A stretch of DNA of 54,323 bases from Eubacterium sp. (GCA_022511225.1 JAFLRZ010000008.1:38089-92411), one strand, 5' to 3'; counted from the first letter of the stretch, positions 1-7,816 are shown. Program-made: numbers and translations. Notes: a model not told the origin generated them from the sequence alone.

Positions 1-168
1 TCGATGAAATTTAGCCAAAGCCTTGCCTAACGAAAAAATACGCAGATTTATATTACGATTTGTCTTTTTCCGTTATGCTGCGTTACTGACAAAATTTAAT
101 GTTCAGTTAACTTTATTTTTATTTGTTGTAGCGAAATTATAAAAATCTATTATCTTTCAGAGGTTATT

Positions 169-768
169 ATGGCTTTCAATCTTGCACCACTGCAAAATTT
201 AATAGATCAGTTTGAGCGTATGCAGGGCATAGGTCATAAGACCGCTCAGCGAATGGCATTTTACGTGCTTGGCTTATCTGCCGAGCAGGCAAAAGAGTTT
301 GCCAAGGCGATTACCGATGCACATACAAAAATCAAGCAGTGCTCGGTTTGTTGTGACCTTGCTGATGAAGAGCTGTGTCCGATTTGCAAAAGCAATACAA
401 GGGACAAAAGCGTTATTTGTGTAGTTGAAGACCCTCGCGACGTTGCCGCTATCGAGCGTACACACGAATATAAGGGCACTTACCACGTGCTTCACGGTGC
501 GATTTCACCTATGGATAATATCGGACCCGACCAGATCAGAATCAAGGAGCTTATGGCACGCCTTAATGATGATACTGTTGAAGAGGTGATTATGGCAACT
601 AATCCGACCGTTGAGGGAGAGGCTACTGCTATGTACATAAGCAGACTTCTTAAGCCTCTCGGAATAACTGTCAGCCGGCTTGCCTATGGTGTTCCTGTTG
701 GAGCAGATTTGGAGTATGCCGACGAGGTGACACTGTCACGTGCACTTGAAGGTAGGAGTTTAATCTAA
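169..768 (+). CDS. recR: Recombination protein RecR
   Basis: RecR, 199 aa, the usual family length. With RecO it helps load RecA onto single-stranded gaps during recombinational repair in the cytoplasm. Visible in order: a helix-hairpin-helix (residues 10-45, [12 protein letters not shown]), a four-Cys zinc finger (Cys58, 61, 70, 73; CSVC..CPIC), and a Toprim domain with [12 protein letters not shown] (about 85-96) and [11 protein letters not shown] (about 142-152). The ATG follows a GAGG ribosome-binding site. smpB starts 18 nt after the stop, so the two are probably co-transcribed. The frequent upstream partner dnaX would lie outside the window. Identity is secure. Confidence 0.97.
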   Translation: MAFNLAPLQNLIDQFERMQGIGHKTAQRMAFYVLGLSAEQAKEFAKAITDAHTKIKQCSVCCDLADEELCPICKSNTRDKSVICVVEDPRDVAAIERTHEYKGTYHVLHGAISPMDNIGPDQIRIKELMARLNDDTVEEVIMATNPTVEGEATAMYISRLLKPLGITVSRLAYGVPVGADLEYADEVTLSRALEGRSLI

Positions 769-786
769 AAATAAGGAGTGATAGAC

Positions 787-1245
787 TTGAAGAATGAAAA
801 GCAAATAATCGCAAATAATAAAAAAGCCTATCACGACTATTTCGTTCTTGAAACTTATGAGGCAGGCATAGAGCTTTTTGGCACGGAGATTAAATCTATC
901 CGAAACGGACGGGTTAATCTTAAGGACAGCTTTTGCAGTGTCGATGACGGAGAAATGTTTGCGATAGGTATGCATATTTCTCCGTATGAACAGGGCAATC
1001 GGTTTAATCGCGACCCTATGCGTAAAAAAAGGCTTCTTCTTCATAAGAAGGAGATTATGAAGCTTTTTGGTCAAAGTCAGCAGCAGGGACTTTCTATAGT
1101 TCCGCTGAGTCTTTATATTACAAACGGCAGAGCCAAGCTTGAAATAGGACTTTGTAAAGGCAAAAAGCTTTACGATAAGAGAGCAGTGCAGGCGAAGAAG
1201 GACTCCGACAGAGCTATAGAAAGAGCAATGAAGGAAAGAATTTAA
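787..1245 (+). CDS. smpB: SsrA-binding protein SmpB
   Basis: SmpB, 152 aa, binds the tRNA-like part of tmRNA and brings it to stalled ribosomes for trans-translation. Family hallmarks are [33 protein letters not shown] and the basic C-terminal tail. Start choice: a GTG at 778 is in frame, but its GTG overlaps the AAGGAG ribosome-binding site (773-778). The TTG at 787 sits 8 nt after that site and gives the normal N-terminus ([14 protein letters not shown]). The gene lies 3 nt before ssrA, its RNA partner, a common arrangement. Confidence 0.95.
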   Translation: MKNEKQIIANNKKAYHDYFVLETYEAGIELFGTEIKSIRNGRVNLKDSFCSVDDGEMFAIGMHISPYEQGNRFNRDPMRKKRLLLHKKEIMKLFGQSQQQGLSIVPLSLYITNGRAKLEIGLCKGKKLYDKRAVQAKKDSDRAIERAMKERI

Positions 1246-1248
1246 TAC

Positions 1249-1600
1249 GGGGATGAAAGGATTTCGACAGGGTTGGTAAACCTTGGTCAGCGAGTAGTGG
1301 AGTTGCACCACTTAAAAAGTAACAACTTAAAATTAACTGACAAAACTAATTCAGTTGCTCTTGCTGCTTAATTAGCAGCTTGCGTTCTGTGACGGAGTGC
1401 CACGGCTGTCATTAGAGCGTCGACTTAGTGGCGAACATGAACAGATGAGTGCCTTGGCATCTGTCAGGTATTAAAGGCTACCGTAGCCTACAGGCTGTTT
1501 GCCGCCGTCAGGTGAGGGGAAACTTAAAGGACAAACTACACTCGTAGAGCCCTTGGCAAGCTGATTTTGGACGCGAGTTCGACTCTCGCCATCTCCACCA
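1249..1600 (+). ncRNA. ssrA: Transfer-messenger RNA (tmRNA)
   Basis: A one-piece tmRNA of 352 nt. The 5' end GGGGATG pairs with CATCTCC before an encoded CCA at the 3' end. The third acceptor pair is G.U, the alanyl-tRNA synthetase identity element. The 3' T-arm is GCGAG-TTCGACT-CTCGC. The tag reading frame ends GCT CTT GCT GCT TAA, and its stop codon lies in a small hairpin (GCTGCTTAATTAGCAGC), as expected of helix 5. It lies directly after smpB. Elements often integrate into the 3' end of this gene, and the accessory island begins right after it. Confidence 0.96.
1339..1371 (+). other. tmRNA tag-peptide reading frame
   Basis: Proteolysis tag encoded inside tmRNA. Reading back from TAA gives D-K-T-N-S-V-A-L-A-A, a 10-residue tag with the hydrophobic ALAA end recognised by ClpXP-type proteases. 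GAC at 1339 is proposed as the resume codon because it gives a canonical tag length. The frame stays open further upstream, so the exact resume codon is inferred. Confidence 0.6.
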
Positions 1601-1605
1601 AAAGA

Positions 1606-1652
1606 TAAAAATCCGAAACTCACCATAATTGGTGACACTTTCGGATTTTTTG
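1606..1652 (+). terminator. Rho-independent terminator after ssrA
   Basis: AAAATCCGAAA pairs with TTTCGGATTTT, with an inner TCACC/GGTGA helix, followed by a T-rich run. It ends the recR-smpB-ssrA transcript and marks the last core sequence before the accessory island. Confidence 0.85.
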
Positions 1653-1717
1653 TTTGTATTTGAGTTTTCTGTCAATGAAATATACATTTTTTACCAAAAA
1701 TATTTGTTATTATTATA

Positions 1718-1746
1718 TTGAAAATGGAATAGAATAATGATATAAT
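1718..1746 (+). promoter_or_regulatory. Promoter of the HD-protein operon
   Basis: TTGAAA (1718-1723), a 17-nt spacer and TATAAT (1741-1746): a good housekeeping sigma promoter placed 43 nt before the ATG at 1790. Confidence 0.7.
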
Positions 1747-1789
1747 AACATAAATTATTGTAGACTATTTTTATTATGGAGGGGTTTAT

Positions 1790-2146
1790 ATGGCGACTTT
1801 TGTTGGAGCAGAATATATTATTGCTAATGTTTTAATAGCACTAAAGAAATTCAGCAATAGAGATATGGTTACATTAGATGAATTAAGTGAGGCTGGAATT
1901 TTTATTCAGCAACAATCCCTTTCCGATGATAAGATTGATGCGATTTTTTTATCGTCATCTGAACAAGTTGTAACTGCGTTATATGACTTTTCTGATTATT
2001 TTGAATATGATCGAAAAACCAATTCAATTCGTATCGTTAAAACAAAAAATATTCAAGATTTAGAAAGTCGTTTTATTGGCTATTTGCCATTTAATGTTTT
2101 AAGCTTTTTAGTTAACATAACAATGAAATTTGTTCAGCAAGGTTAA
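1790..2146 (+). CDS. Hypothetical 118-aa protein, HD-protein partner
   Basis: I do not recognise this family. It is a soluble 118-aa protein with no signal peptide or clear membrane segment. The start ATG follows a strong GGAGGGG site 7 nt upstream. The middle (residues about 25-90, VTLDELSEAGIF ... FEYDRKTNSIRIVK) alternates helical and strand-like stretches and could be a winged-helix or small adaptor fold; this is a guess. It is followed 22 nt later by an HD-domain phosphohydrolase gene in the same transcript, which suggests a partner or regulator of that enzyme. AT-rich like the rest of the island. Confidence 0.8.
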   Translation: MATFVGAEYIIANVLIALKKFSNRDMVTLDELSEAGIFIQQQSLSDDKIDAIFLSSSEQVVTALYDFSDYFEYDRKTNSIRIVKTKNIQDLESRFIGYLPFNVLSFLVNITMKFVQQG

Positions 2147-2168
2147 TTGATAGGAAAGAAGTTTGGTT

Positions 2169-3815
2169 ATGAAACAAATTAAAGACCCTATATATGGATA
2201 TGTTGATCTTGAAGATTTTTGTTTTCCATTGATAGATACAGCTGAATTTCAACGATTGAGAAATATTGTGCAAACTGGATATCAAGCTCTTTATCCTTCT
2301 GCTTTACATAACAGATTTGTTCATTCTATAGGTGTTTATCATTTGGGGACAAAAGCATTTGATTGTTTTGAGAAAAATGTTAGAGAACGAAATTATGATG
2401 AATATGTAAGTATTCCTTGGAATCAATATAGAAAGACTTTTGTTTTAGCGTGTTTATTGCATGATGTAGGACACTCACCATTTTCACATACCGGAGAGGA
2501 GTATTATAAGAAAAGCACGGATTTTAAAGAAGTGTTAAAAAGATGTCTTCCGGATTTATTTGATTTTCATGATGATATTAAAGTGGACACAGGAAAACCA
2601 CATGAAGCAATGAGTGCAATTGTTGGTTTAAAGTTGTTGTTATCAGAAAATATTGTGGATATTGATAAGGAACTTTTTGTGCGTTCCATAATAGGCGTTA
2701 AATATAAGCATAATGATAAATTAATAGAAAACACCATAATAGGAATGTTGAATGGATCCCTTATAGATGTAGATAAACTTGATTATTTAATCAGAGATTC
2801 ATATGTAACAGGTTTTAATACTATGGCATTGGATGTTGATCGACTTTTTGCGGGATATGTAATATCAGAATATACGGATGCCTCCTCTGCTGTAAAAAGA
2901 GTTCCGGCATTTAAACGAGGTTCTTTAAGTGTTATCGAAAATGTTACTTTTGCTAATGATTTAGAAAGACATTGGATACAGAATAATCCAACTATTTTGT
3001 ATGACGTTAAGTTGATTCAGTTAGCAATCGAGAGCTATGATAATTACATGGTTAATACATATAAAGACAAACTCGGTGATGAGAAAAGTATATTTTCCAA
3101 GACAGCCATTTCGGCATCAGGATATATTGAAAAGGGTATTAATTTGTCGTTGTTATGCGATGACGATATTGTTTGTTTTTTAAAAAATATTCACAGAGAG
3201 AATATTGTAAGTAAACAGTTCTTTGATAGAAGCCAACGCTTAAAACCTATTTGGAAAAGTGAGATTGAGTTTAAAAATCTTGAGAAGGAGTTAATGGGAA
3301 ATAGTGTTGCAAGATCGTTTAAAAACACTTTAAGAGCGATTCATGATAATACATTTTATATAAATGAGGAAAAAAAAGAACAGGCCATTAAAGAACTAGA
3401 AAACTTGAAACAAACAATAAATGGAGATAGTATTGATGAGATGAAAGAAGTTGCAAAAAAATCTTTGCCCTCTCAACAAGATATTGTTAAGGTCTTTGAA
3501 ATATTTCATGATTTTGCAAATGCTAATGATTTAAATAACGATTTTGCATTTATATTTGTTACAAAGCATTATGAAAGTAATTATGCAAAGTTAATGAATG
3601 AAGAGATTTATATTGAATTCAATAAAGATCGAGTTATTCAATTAAAAGATGCGTTATCAGTAGAAGCTATTGATGCCAGTGACGAAGAAAAAACAGGATA
3701 TTATTATATTTATACCTCTAAACATAATATTGAGATTTTGAAAACAAAAAAAATCGATGTTGCAAGTGAATTACTTTCATATATTTCACAAAATTGGAAT
3801 AAAAAGAAGGCATAG
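2169..3815 (+). CDS. HD-superfamily phosphohydrolase (dNTPase-like)
   Basis: 548-aa protein of the dGTPase-like HD family (COG1078 type), probably cleaving nucleotides. Metal-binding HD residues are visible: His52 in HNRFVHSIG, His98-Asp99 in LLHDVGHSPFSH, and later DVDKLDYLIRD (Asp202, Asp210). The C-terminal ~300 residues are charged and helical and not typed. The TTG at 2163 is in frame, but ATG 2169 is better placed 10 nt after AGGAAAG. The stop codon lies inside the terminator stem. It forms a two-gene operon with the 118-aa protein. Its place in an island next to tmRNA makes a defence role possible but unproven; substrate unknown. Confidence 0.85.
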   Translation: MKQIKDPIYGYVDLEDFCFPLIDTAEFQRLRNIVQTGYQALYPSALHNRFVHSIGVYHLGTKAFDCFEKNVRERNYDEYVSIPWNQYRKTFVLACLLHDVGHSPFSHTGEEYYKKSTDFKEVLKRCLPDLFDFHDDIKVDTGKPHEAMSAIVGLKLLLSENIVDIDKELFVRSIIGVKYKHNDKLIENTIIGMLNGSLIDVDKLDYLIRDSYVTGFNTMALDVDRLFAGYVISEYTDASSAVKRVPAFKRGSLSVIENVTFANDLERHWIQNNPTILYDVKLIQLAIESYDNYMVNTYKDKLGDEKSIFSKTAISASGYIEKGINLSLLCDDDIVCFLKNIHRENIVSKQFFDRSQRLKPIWKSEIEFKNLEKELMGNSVARSFKNTLRAIHDNTFYINEEKKEQAIKELENLKQTINGDSIDEMKEVAKKSLPSQQDIVKVFEIFHDFANANDLNNDFAFIFVTKHYESNYAKLMNEEIYIEFNKDRVIQLKDALSVEAIDASDEEKTGYYYIYTSKHNIEILKTKKIDVASELLSYISQNWNKKKA

Positions 3816-3842
3816 AGTTTAAGTGCTCTATGCCTTTTATTA
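3807..3842 (+). terminator. Terminator of the HD-protein operon
   Basis: An 11-bp stem, AAGGCATAGAG/CTCTATGCCTT, with a TTTAAGTG loop, followed by TTATTATT. The stop codon of the HD gene (3813-3815) is inside the left arm. Confidence 0.85.
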
Positions 3843-3843
3843 T

Positions 3844-3984
3844 TCATGTTGCTTTATCTTTTGAACTTTTCCACTCTTCAAATTCTTCTTTATATTTTTC
3901 ATTTTTGAAGAATAATTTTATATCAGGTAGAAAAGTTCTTACGAGTGAATCAATTTCATATTGTGGTATTTTCTCCGTTGCCAT
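3844..3984 (-). CDS. Small acidic protein of mobile-element type
   Basis: 46-aa reading frame on the minus strand, downstream of the relaxase gene. It reads MATEKIPQYEIDSLVRTF, continues with FFKNEKYKEEFEEWK and ends in KDKAT. In my recollection, short proteins of this pattern (IPQYEIDSLAR then LLP..Q.FF then EFEEWK) commonly accompany clostridial mobilisable elements; no formal family name is claimed. The ribosome-binding site is weak: a GGAGGA lies about 40 nt upstream but leads into a frame that stops after five codons. Sense codon use fits the island. Confidence 0.55.
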   Translation of the reverse strand: MATEKIPQYEIDSLVRTFLPDIKLFFKNEKYKEEFEEWKSSKDKAT

Positions 3985-4083
3985 GTGGCAACACAGATTC
4001 TAAATATTTTCCGTCATTCCTCCAATCAAAATGTATTTGCTGATATTTTAGTTATTGTCATTATCATTGTTATCCTTTTCTGC

Positions 4084-4103
4084 CCGGTGAATTTTCACCG
4101 GGA
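4084..4103. repeat. Perfect 20-nt palindrome after relaxase
   Basis: CCCGGTGAATTTTCACCGGG is a perfect inverted repeat just beyond the relaxase stop codon. On neither strand is it followed by a convincing T-run, so it may be an RNA 3'-end stabiliser or a protein site. The surrounding stretch 3985-4115 holds nothing else I can call. Confidence 0.5.
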
Positions 4104-4115
4104 CTTTCATTTTTG

Positions 4116-5408
4116 TTACATAGATGGTCCGTAGTAGAGTTCATTATTATTTTGATAATCTCCGCTATGGTCATCTTCTCTTTGTCCAAGACCTTTCTTT
4201 CTGTTTTTAGCTTGTCTTGGAATTTTGTTTATCGGTTTTTCAATTATTTCTGCAGCATTTGCCAGAGTATAAATACCGTCCATGATACAATTTGTATCGC
4301 TGTCGGTATTCCAATTAGTAATGGTAACCATTTCTTCTTCAAGTCTTTCATCATACTGTTCATCTGATCCGTTGCTAAAGAGATATTTTCTTGCTTCTTC
4401 CCATCCTGTTTCTGTTGATTGATTAATTCCGTTTTCATCATATCCATTTGGGAAGTCATCTCTTCCGTTATCAGTTTGACTGCTTCCGCTGAATAATTCT
4501 CTACCGTACTTATCGCTGACGTATCTTCTAGCAGAGCTACTTGATTTCTGTTCAGTTCTATCAATGTCTGCCATAACTCTCGGTCTATCACTGTTATACT
4601 CGTTGCTTGGTGCAGCTTGTTGATATTCGCATCGTTCCTTTGTTTGAGCTTCTCGTAATCTAAACTCAAGCTCCATGTTCTCCTTTCTGTATTTTTCTTG
4701 ATGTAATCTGATGTCTCGGCATTTCATATTGTTGGGGCAAGTATATGTGATGTACTTGTAGTTATCTTGCCATTTGACATCATATCCGTACCGCTTTAGA
4801 TATATCCTGAATTCGTCTTTGGTTCTGCAATGTTTCATTGCCTTGTCTATCATAGCCATAAGTGCGAATTTCCAACTTTCGCCTTTCATAGCTACTCTGT
4901 ATTCTCGTTGACTTGGTGATTTTTGTTTGGGTTTAGTATATGGCCTTAATGTTTCAAGTCCATATTTCAAACATATCTCATCAGAATAGTTTCTTAAATC
5001 TTCTAACCCTTTTTCATTGATTTGAATCTTCAATCCAGTTTCGCAATTTACACTGTTTACTACAAAGTGGTTATGCCAGTGATCTCTATCAATGTGTGTT
5101 GCTACTACAACTTCAAATCCGTCAAAGAATTTAGCTGTTGCAATTCCTATCTGATGAATCAGTTCAGGTGTTGCAGTATTCGGTTTAAATGATTGAACGT
5201 ATTGCTTAAAGAATACTCCGTTTGCTTTTCCATATTGATTCTTTGTAGCCATAAATTCTGAATAGGCACTTTTAGGAATACAGTTTTGTCCGCTCACAAG
5301 TTTTTTATCACCATATACAGTTTTGTAATCCTGCATTACATAATCAAGTACTCTTTTCATTGCTGTCCTATTTTGTGTTTTATTCGATATTGCTGTAAAG
5401 GTTGCCAC
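4116..5408 (-). CDS. VirD2-like relaxase / mobilisation nuclease
   Basis: 430-aa relaxase that nicks oriT and stays covalently bound to the DNA end during mobilisation. N-terminal domain (residues 1-230): a candidate catalytic Tyr23 in VLDYVM, and the metal-binding histidine motif THIDRDHWHNHF (His105, 110, 112, 114). Residues after about 245 are low-complexity and charged. This C-terminal part overlaps another reading frame (see 4244-4669). The GTG start abuts the mobC stop codon (TGA-GTG) and has GGGAGG upstream. It belongs to a mobilisable element, not a full conjugative one, since no transfer-channel genes are visible. Confidence 0.88.
   Translation of the reverse strand: MATFTAISNKTQNRTAMKRVLDYVMQDYKTVYGDKKLVSGQNCIPKSAYSEFMATKNQYGKANGVFFKQYVQSFKPNTATPELIHQIGIATAKFFDGFEVVVATHIDRDHWHNHFVVNSVNCETGLKIQINEKGLEDLRNYSDEICLKYGLETLRPYTKPKQKSPSQREYRVAMKGESWKFALMAMIDKAMKHCRTKDEFRIYLKRYGYDVKWQDNYKYITYTCPNNMKCRDIRLHQEKYRKENMELEFRLREAQTKERCEYQQAAPSNEYNSDRPRVMADIDRTEQKSSSSARRYVSDKYGRELFSGSSQTDNGRDDFPNGYDENGINQSTETGWEEARKYLFSNGSDEQYDERLEEEMVTITNWNTDSDTNCIMDGIYTLANAAEIIEKPINKIPRQAKNRKKGLGQREDDHSGDYQNNNELYYGPSM
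4244..4669 (-). CDS. Overlapping coiled-coil membrane protein nested in relaxase
   Basis: 141-aa reading frame lying wholly inside the relaxase gene, same strand, different frame. It starts at TTG, 9 nt after AAAGGAG (a perfect ribosome-binding site that has no other job inside the relaxase). The protein has a polar helical body (YEKLKQRNDANINKLHQAT ... DQMNSMMKDLKKK) and one C-terminal membrane segment (about 115-138, WLPLLIGIPTAIQIVSW onward). Such ordered composition is unlikely for a chance frame, whereas the overlapped relaxase tail looks disordered. A tail-anchored accessory mobilisation protein is a reasonable guess; its function is not known to me. Confidence 0.65.
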   Translation of the reverse strand: MSLDYEKLKQRNDANINKLHQATSITVIDRELWQTLIELNRNQVALLEDTSAISTVENYSAEAVKLITEEMTSQMDMMKTELINQQKQDGKKQENISLATDQMNSMMKDLKKKWLPLLIGIPTAIQIVSWTVFILWQMLQK

Positions 5409-5702
5409 TCACTCGAACCTCCCGCAAATATCGTTTAGTCGGTCATACACGCCTGAATACTGTGTAAGCAATTTCGATAGATCAGGACAAGCGATTTTGC
5501 CCATATTGCATAATGTTATTAACTGATTAAGATTTTTTTCGATTGCTTTTTGTTCTTTCAAAATATCATTCAAACCATCCATTACAATTATGGGTTTATC
5601 TAATGCAGACCTTGTAACGAATTCAGTAAAGTTTAGATTCGCTTTATCTGCTTTTCGTTTGATTGTATCGTATTCGCTTTCACGAAAACGCATAGCAATC
5701 AT
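5409..5702 (-). CDS. MobC-like relaxosome accessory protein
   Basis: 97-aa protein resembling MobC-type mobilisation proteins, which bind oriT through a ribbon-helix-helix fold and help the relaxase open the DNA. The N-terminus reads MRFRESEYDTIKRKADKANL followed by NFTEFVTRSALDK, the typical RHH pattern. The rest is helical. It directly precedes the relaxase with no spacer, so the two are translationally linked. The candidate oriT hairpins lie just upstream. Confidence 0.82.
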   Translation of the reverse strand: MIAMRFRESEYDTIKRKADKANLNFTEFVTRSALDKPIIVMDGLNDILKEQKAIEKNLNQLITLCNMGKIACPDLSKLLTQYSGVYDRLNDICGRFE

Positions 5703-5742
5703 TTTACTTTTGTTGTTTGTTTTAGTTTATACCTCTCTTTCT

Positions 5743-5839
5743 GTGGAATACACCACACTCAATTTTAGGGGGTTCGGGGTTCCCCCGATTTCTGTTTGTA
5801 TATACAAACAATATGCTTGCCTATCCCTCAGGGGGATAG
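5743..5839. other. Candidate origin of transfer (oriT)
   Basis: Four inverted repeats in under 100 bp upstream of mobC-relaxase: GTGGAATACACCAC (5743-5756), a G5/C5 hairpin (5768-5786, GGGGGTTCGGGGTTCCCCC), a perfect palindrome TGTTTGTATATACAAACA (5793-5810), and CTATCCCTCAGGGGGATAG (5821-5839). Position and hairpin density fit an oriT; the nick site cannot be assigned by eye. Confidence 0.5.
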
Positions 5840-6165
5840 TTAGCTGATAATTTCTACTTCACTCCTTTCTTTAGCACCGGAGTCATGGCAATCCTGATAT
5901 TTAATCAGTAACAGATTGAATTCTCGCTCATGCAGATTACTGCAGTCATGGCAATATCGCTCAACTCGCTCGTCCTGTGCTTATGTACAACAGCAACATT
6001 ATTCAATTTTCAAGGTTCAATATATTCTAATCTCTTTTCAAAAATTAAAGTCCTGAAAGCTACTGGTAGACAGTATACTCTCAGGACTTGTTTCCACTAA
6101 AATCTATTTTTTTTTCAAAGAGCACACTACCTTTTTCGGCGACTCCTATATTAGCGCGCTCTTTG
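5840..6165. repeat. Non-coding stretch with two long-range inverted repeats
   Basis: No gene is seen between the oriT candidate and the kinase gene. It holds an 11-nt direct repeat GTCATGGCAAT (5882 and 5945 region), an inverted repeat AAGTCCTGA (6048-6056)/TCAGGACTT (6081-6089), and a second, CAAAGAGC (6116-6123)/GCTCTTTG (6158-6165), which ends exactly at the kinase stop codon. Neither has the T-run of a standard terminator on the relevant strand. Confidence 0.45.
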
Positions 6166-6888
6166 TTATTTGTCAAGGTTTTCATAATCATTTTCAATTT
6201 GCTTGTTTATATACTTGAGTATATGAAAAAGGGAAACATCAAAAACTTCTTGAATTGTCATATCACTAGTGTCTATTTTTATACTGCTAAATTGGTTTTT
6301 ATATTGTTCATAACAATTATCAATTGATATATTGTACATGTCAATAACTTCTTCATTAACTATTCTCTTCTTATTATTAATATATTTATTCTTTATTTTT
6401 TCACGCATTATTGCTGAGTTTGAATCACATTGCAGTACTAAAGAAAAAAATTTGCATTTGATAAAATCATTTAACAGAAAAAATTGAGTCAATGCTTGTT
6501 TGCATTCATTTGATATTCTTTTATTTTCATTATGGAAATGCATCCAAAATATTGCATCAAGTAAACCCCGTTCACAAAGAATTATTTGATTATTACATTC
6601 AATTTCCTCTATAATTCTTATTATAGTTTGAGTCCCTGTAATAAAATTAAACTTGGGAGACAGTTTGTCTTTGATTTTACAATTCTTTGCTCTTTCCATA
6701 ATATATGAACATTTGAAAATAGAGTTTAGAACTTTATATACTTCCTCTACGACTGTAGTTTTGCCAGCATTTGGTGTACCATCAAACTCGATAACAATAG
6801 GATTGATTTTTTGAGTCTGATATTTCTTAATATTTTTAATTAATTTGATGTTTTTCTCTTCTATATTTAAATCCATATTTTTCGACAT
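6166..6888 (-). CDS. P-loop nucleotide kinase-like protein
   Basis: 240-aa cytosolic protein with a Walker A loop at residues 37-45 (GTPNAGKTT), preceded by a strand (IVIEF). A CERGLLDAIFW segment (about 105-115) resembles the E/DR-S motif of thymidylate and deoxynucleoside kinases. Charged lid-like residues KNKYINNKKR follow. It probably phosphorylates a nucleotide or nucleoside, or acts as a signalling ATPase; the substrate is unknown. It starts 2 nt after the stop of the membrane PLD-like gene, so the two form a tight operon. Very AT-rich and not a housekeeping gene. Confidence 0.75.
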   Translation of the reverse strand: MSKNMDLNIEEKNIKLIKNIKKYQTQKINPIVIEFDGTPNAGKTTVVEEVYKVLNSIFKCSYIMERAKNCKIKDKLSPKFNFITGTQTIIRIIEEIECNNQIILCERGLLDAIFWMHFHNENKRISNECKQALTQFFLLNDFIKCKFFSLVLQCDSNSAIMREKIKNKYINNKKRIVNEEVIDMYNISIDNCYEQYKNQFSSIKIDTSDMTIQEVFDVSLFHILKYINKQIENDYENLDK

Positions 6889-6890
6889 TT

Positions 6891-7526
6891 CTATATTAAA
6901 GTTGCTGTTTGTTTTATTTGACTATATAAATTATAAATGATAGCATACATCTCTTTGTCTTTTCCTGAATTCAATTCTTCAAAACTATATTTGTTTTTTT
7001 CTTGGTTATTAGGATTAGTTTCAATTCTTTTAGCAAATAACATATATGTTGTTAAGTTTACTGAATTAGGATCTATGATAAATCCACGCATATGAAAATC
7101 AGTATCGGTAGTATATACCTCTGCGCCGAGTTCTTTTAAGGCATCTATACGCTTATACAATTCTTTTCTTGCTGAACTGTTATTGGTTTCAATTTTTTCT
7201 TTTGGTAAAATTATTTCTACGCTTTTGCTTCCCTTTAATAAAAGACTAATATTTTCCACGTAATCCTCTTTCCAAGTTAAATCTCCACCAAATAGCACTG
7301 CCTTTTCATTAGTGTTATTTAATGTTTTTTTCCCTTTTTTAATTAGGCTTTTTCGGGAAATTACTTTTCTTTCAAATAGTAATGCTGTCAAAATAAAAAA
7401 GCATACAATTGACACTATGCATAGAGAAATCTTCCATCCATTTGGAACATTATTAATAAATTGTATTGCAAATCCCGGAACAGCAAAAATATCTAAAATA
7501 AATTCAGTTAGTTTTTCTTTGTTCAT
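6891..7526 (-). CDS. Membrane-anchored PLD-like protein
   Basis: 211-aa protein with an N-terminal amphipathic stretch, one membrane segment (about 31-50, WKISLCIVSIVCFFILTALL), a basic linker (ISRKSLIKKGKK) and a cytosolic domain. That domain has AVLFGGDLTW (about 76-85), SVEIILPKEKIE and DFHMRGFIID (143-152). The last matches the phospholipase D-superfamily pattern HxKx4D with Arg in place of Lys. Only one such motif is present, so it would need to dimerise or may be catalytically dead and act as a sensor. It heads a two-gene operon with the downstream kinase. Function unknown. Confidence 0.65.
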   Translation of the reverse strand: MNKEKLTEFILDIFAVPGFAIQFINNVPNGWKISLCIVSIVCFFILTALLFERKVISRKSLIKKGKKTLNNTNEKAVLFGGDLTWKEDYVENISLLLKGSKSVEIILPKEKIETNNSSARKELYKRIDALKELGAEVYTTDTDFHMRGFIIDPNSVNLTTYMLFAKRIETNPNNQEKNKYSFEELNSGKDKEMYAIIYNLYSQIKQTATLI

Positions 7527-7772
7527 AATGATAACTCCACTTAATTAAAAAATTTGTTTTTTCAAATCATATTAATAAATGATTTATTATAATAATGATA
7601 TTTTTTATTGGAATTTTCAATATATAATGCAAAACTGCATATTATTTTGACAAGAATGTTTAATTTTAGTTAAAATAATATCCTTTGCTATATAAGTGTC
7701 GAAAATTGTAAAAAGTAACAAAAGTTTTAAAAATTTATTTTTTCTCAACATATAACAGCAACAGGTAGTTGC

Positions 7773-7800
7773 TTTACATATTGAGATTATCAGGTATAAT
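7773..7800 (+). promoter_or_regulatory. Promoter of the XRE-methyltransferase gene
   Basis: TTTACA (7773-7778), 16 nt, TATAAT (7795-7800), 16 nt before the ATG at 7817. The short leader leaves room for autoregulation by the encoded HTH domain. The rest of the divergent spacer (7527-7772) is AT-rich with nothing else I can call. Confidence 0.7.
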
Positions 7801-7816
7801 TAAATTAGGTGATAAT

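Noticed and set aside
778-786. GTG start for smpB
   Set aside because: The GTG overlaps the AAGGAG ribosome-binding site; TTG 787 has proper spacing and yields the family N-terminus.
3844-3984. TnpW identity for the 46-aa protein
   Set aside because: It lacks the RRIG-x-TTY-x-VxVHFS pattern I associate with TnpW; left unnamed.
6116-6165. Terminator of the kinase operon
   Set aside because: The inverted repeat CAAAGAGC/GCTCTTTG is followed by A residues, not T, on the minus strand, so it does not fit an intrinsic terminator.
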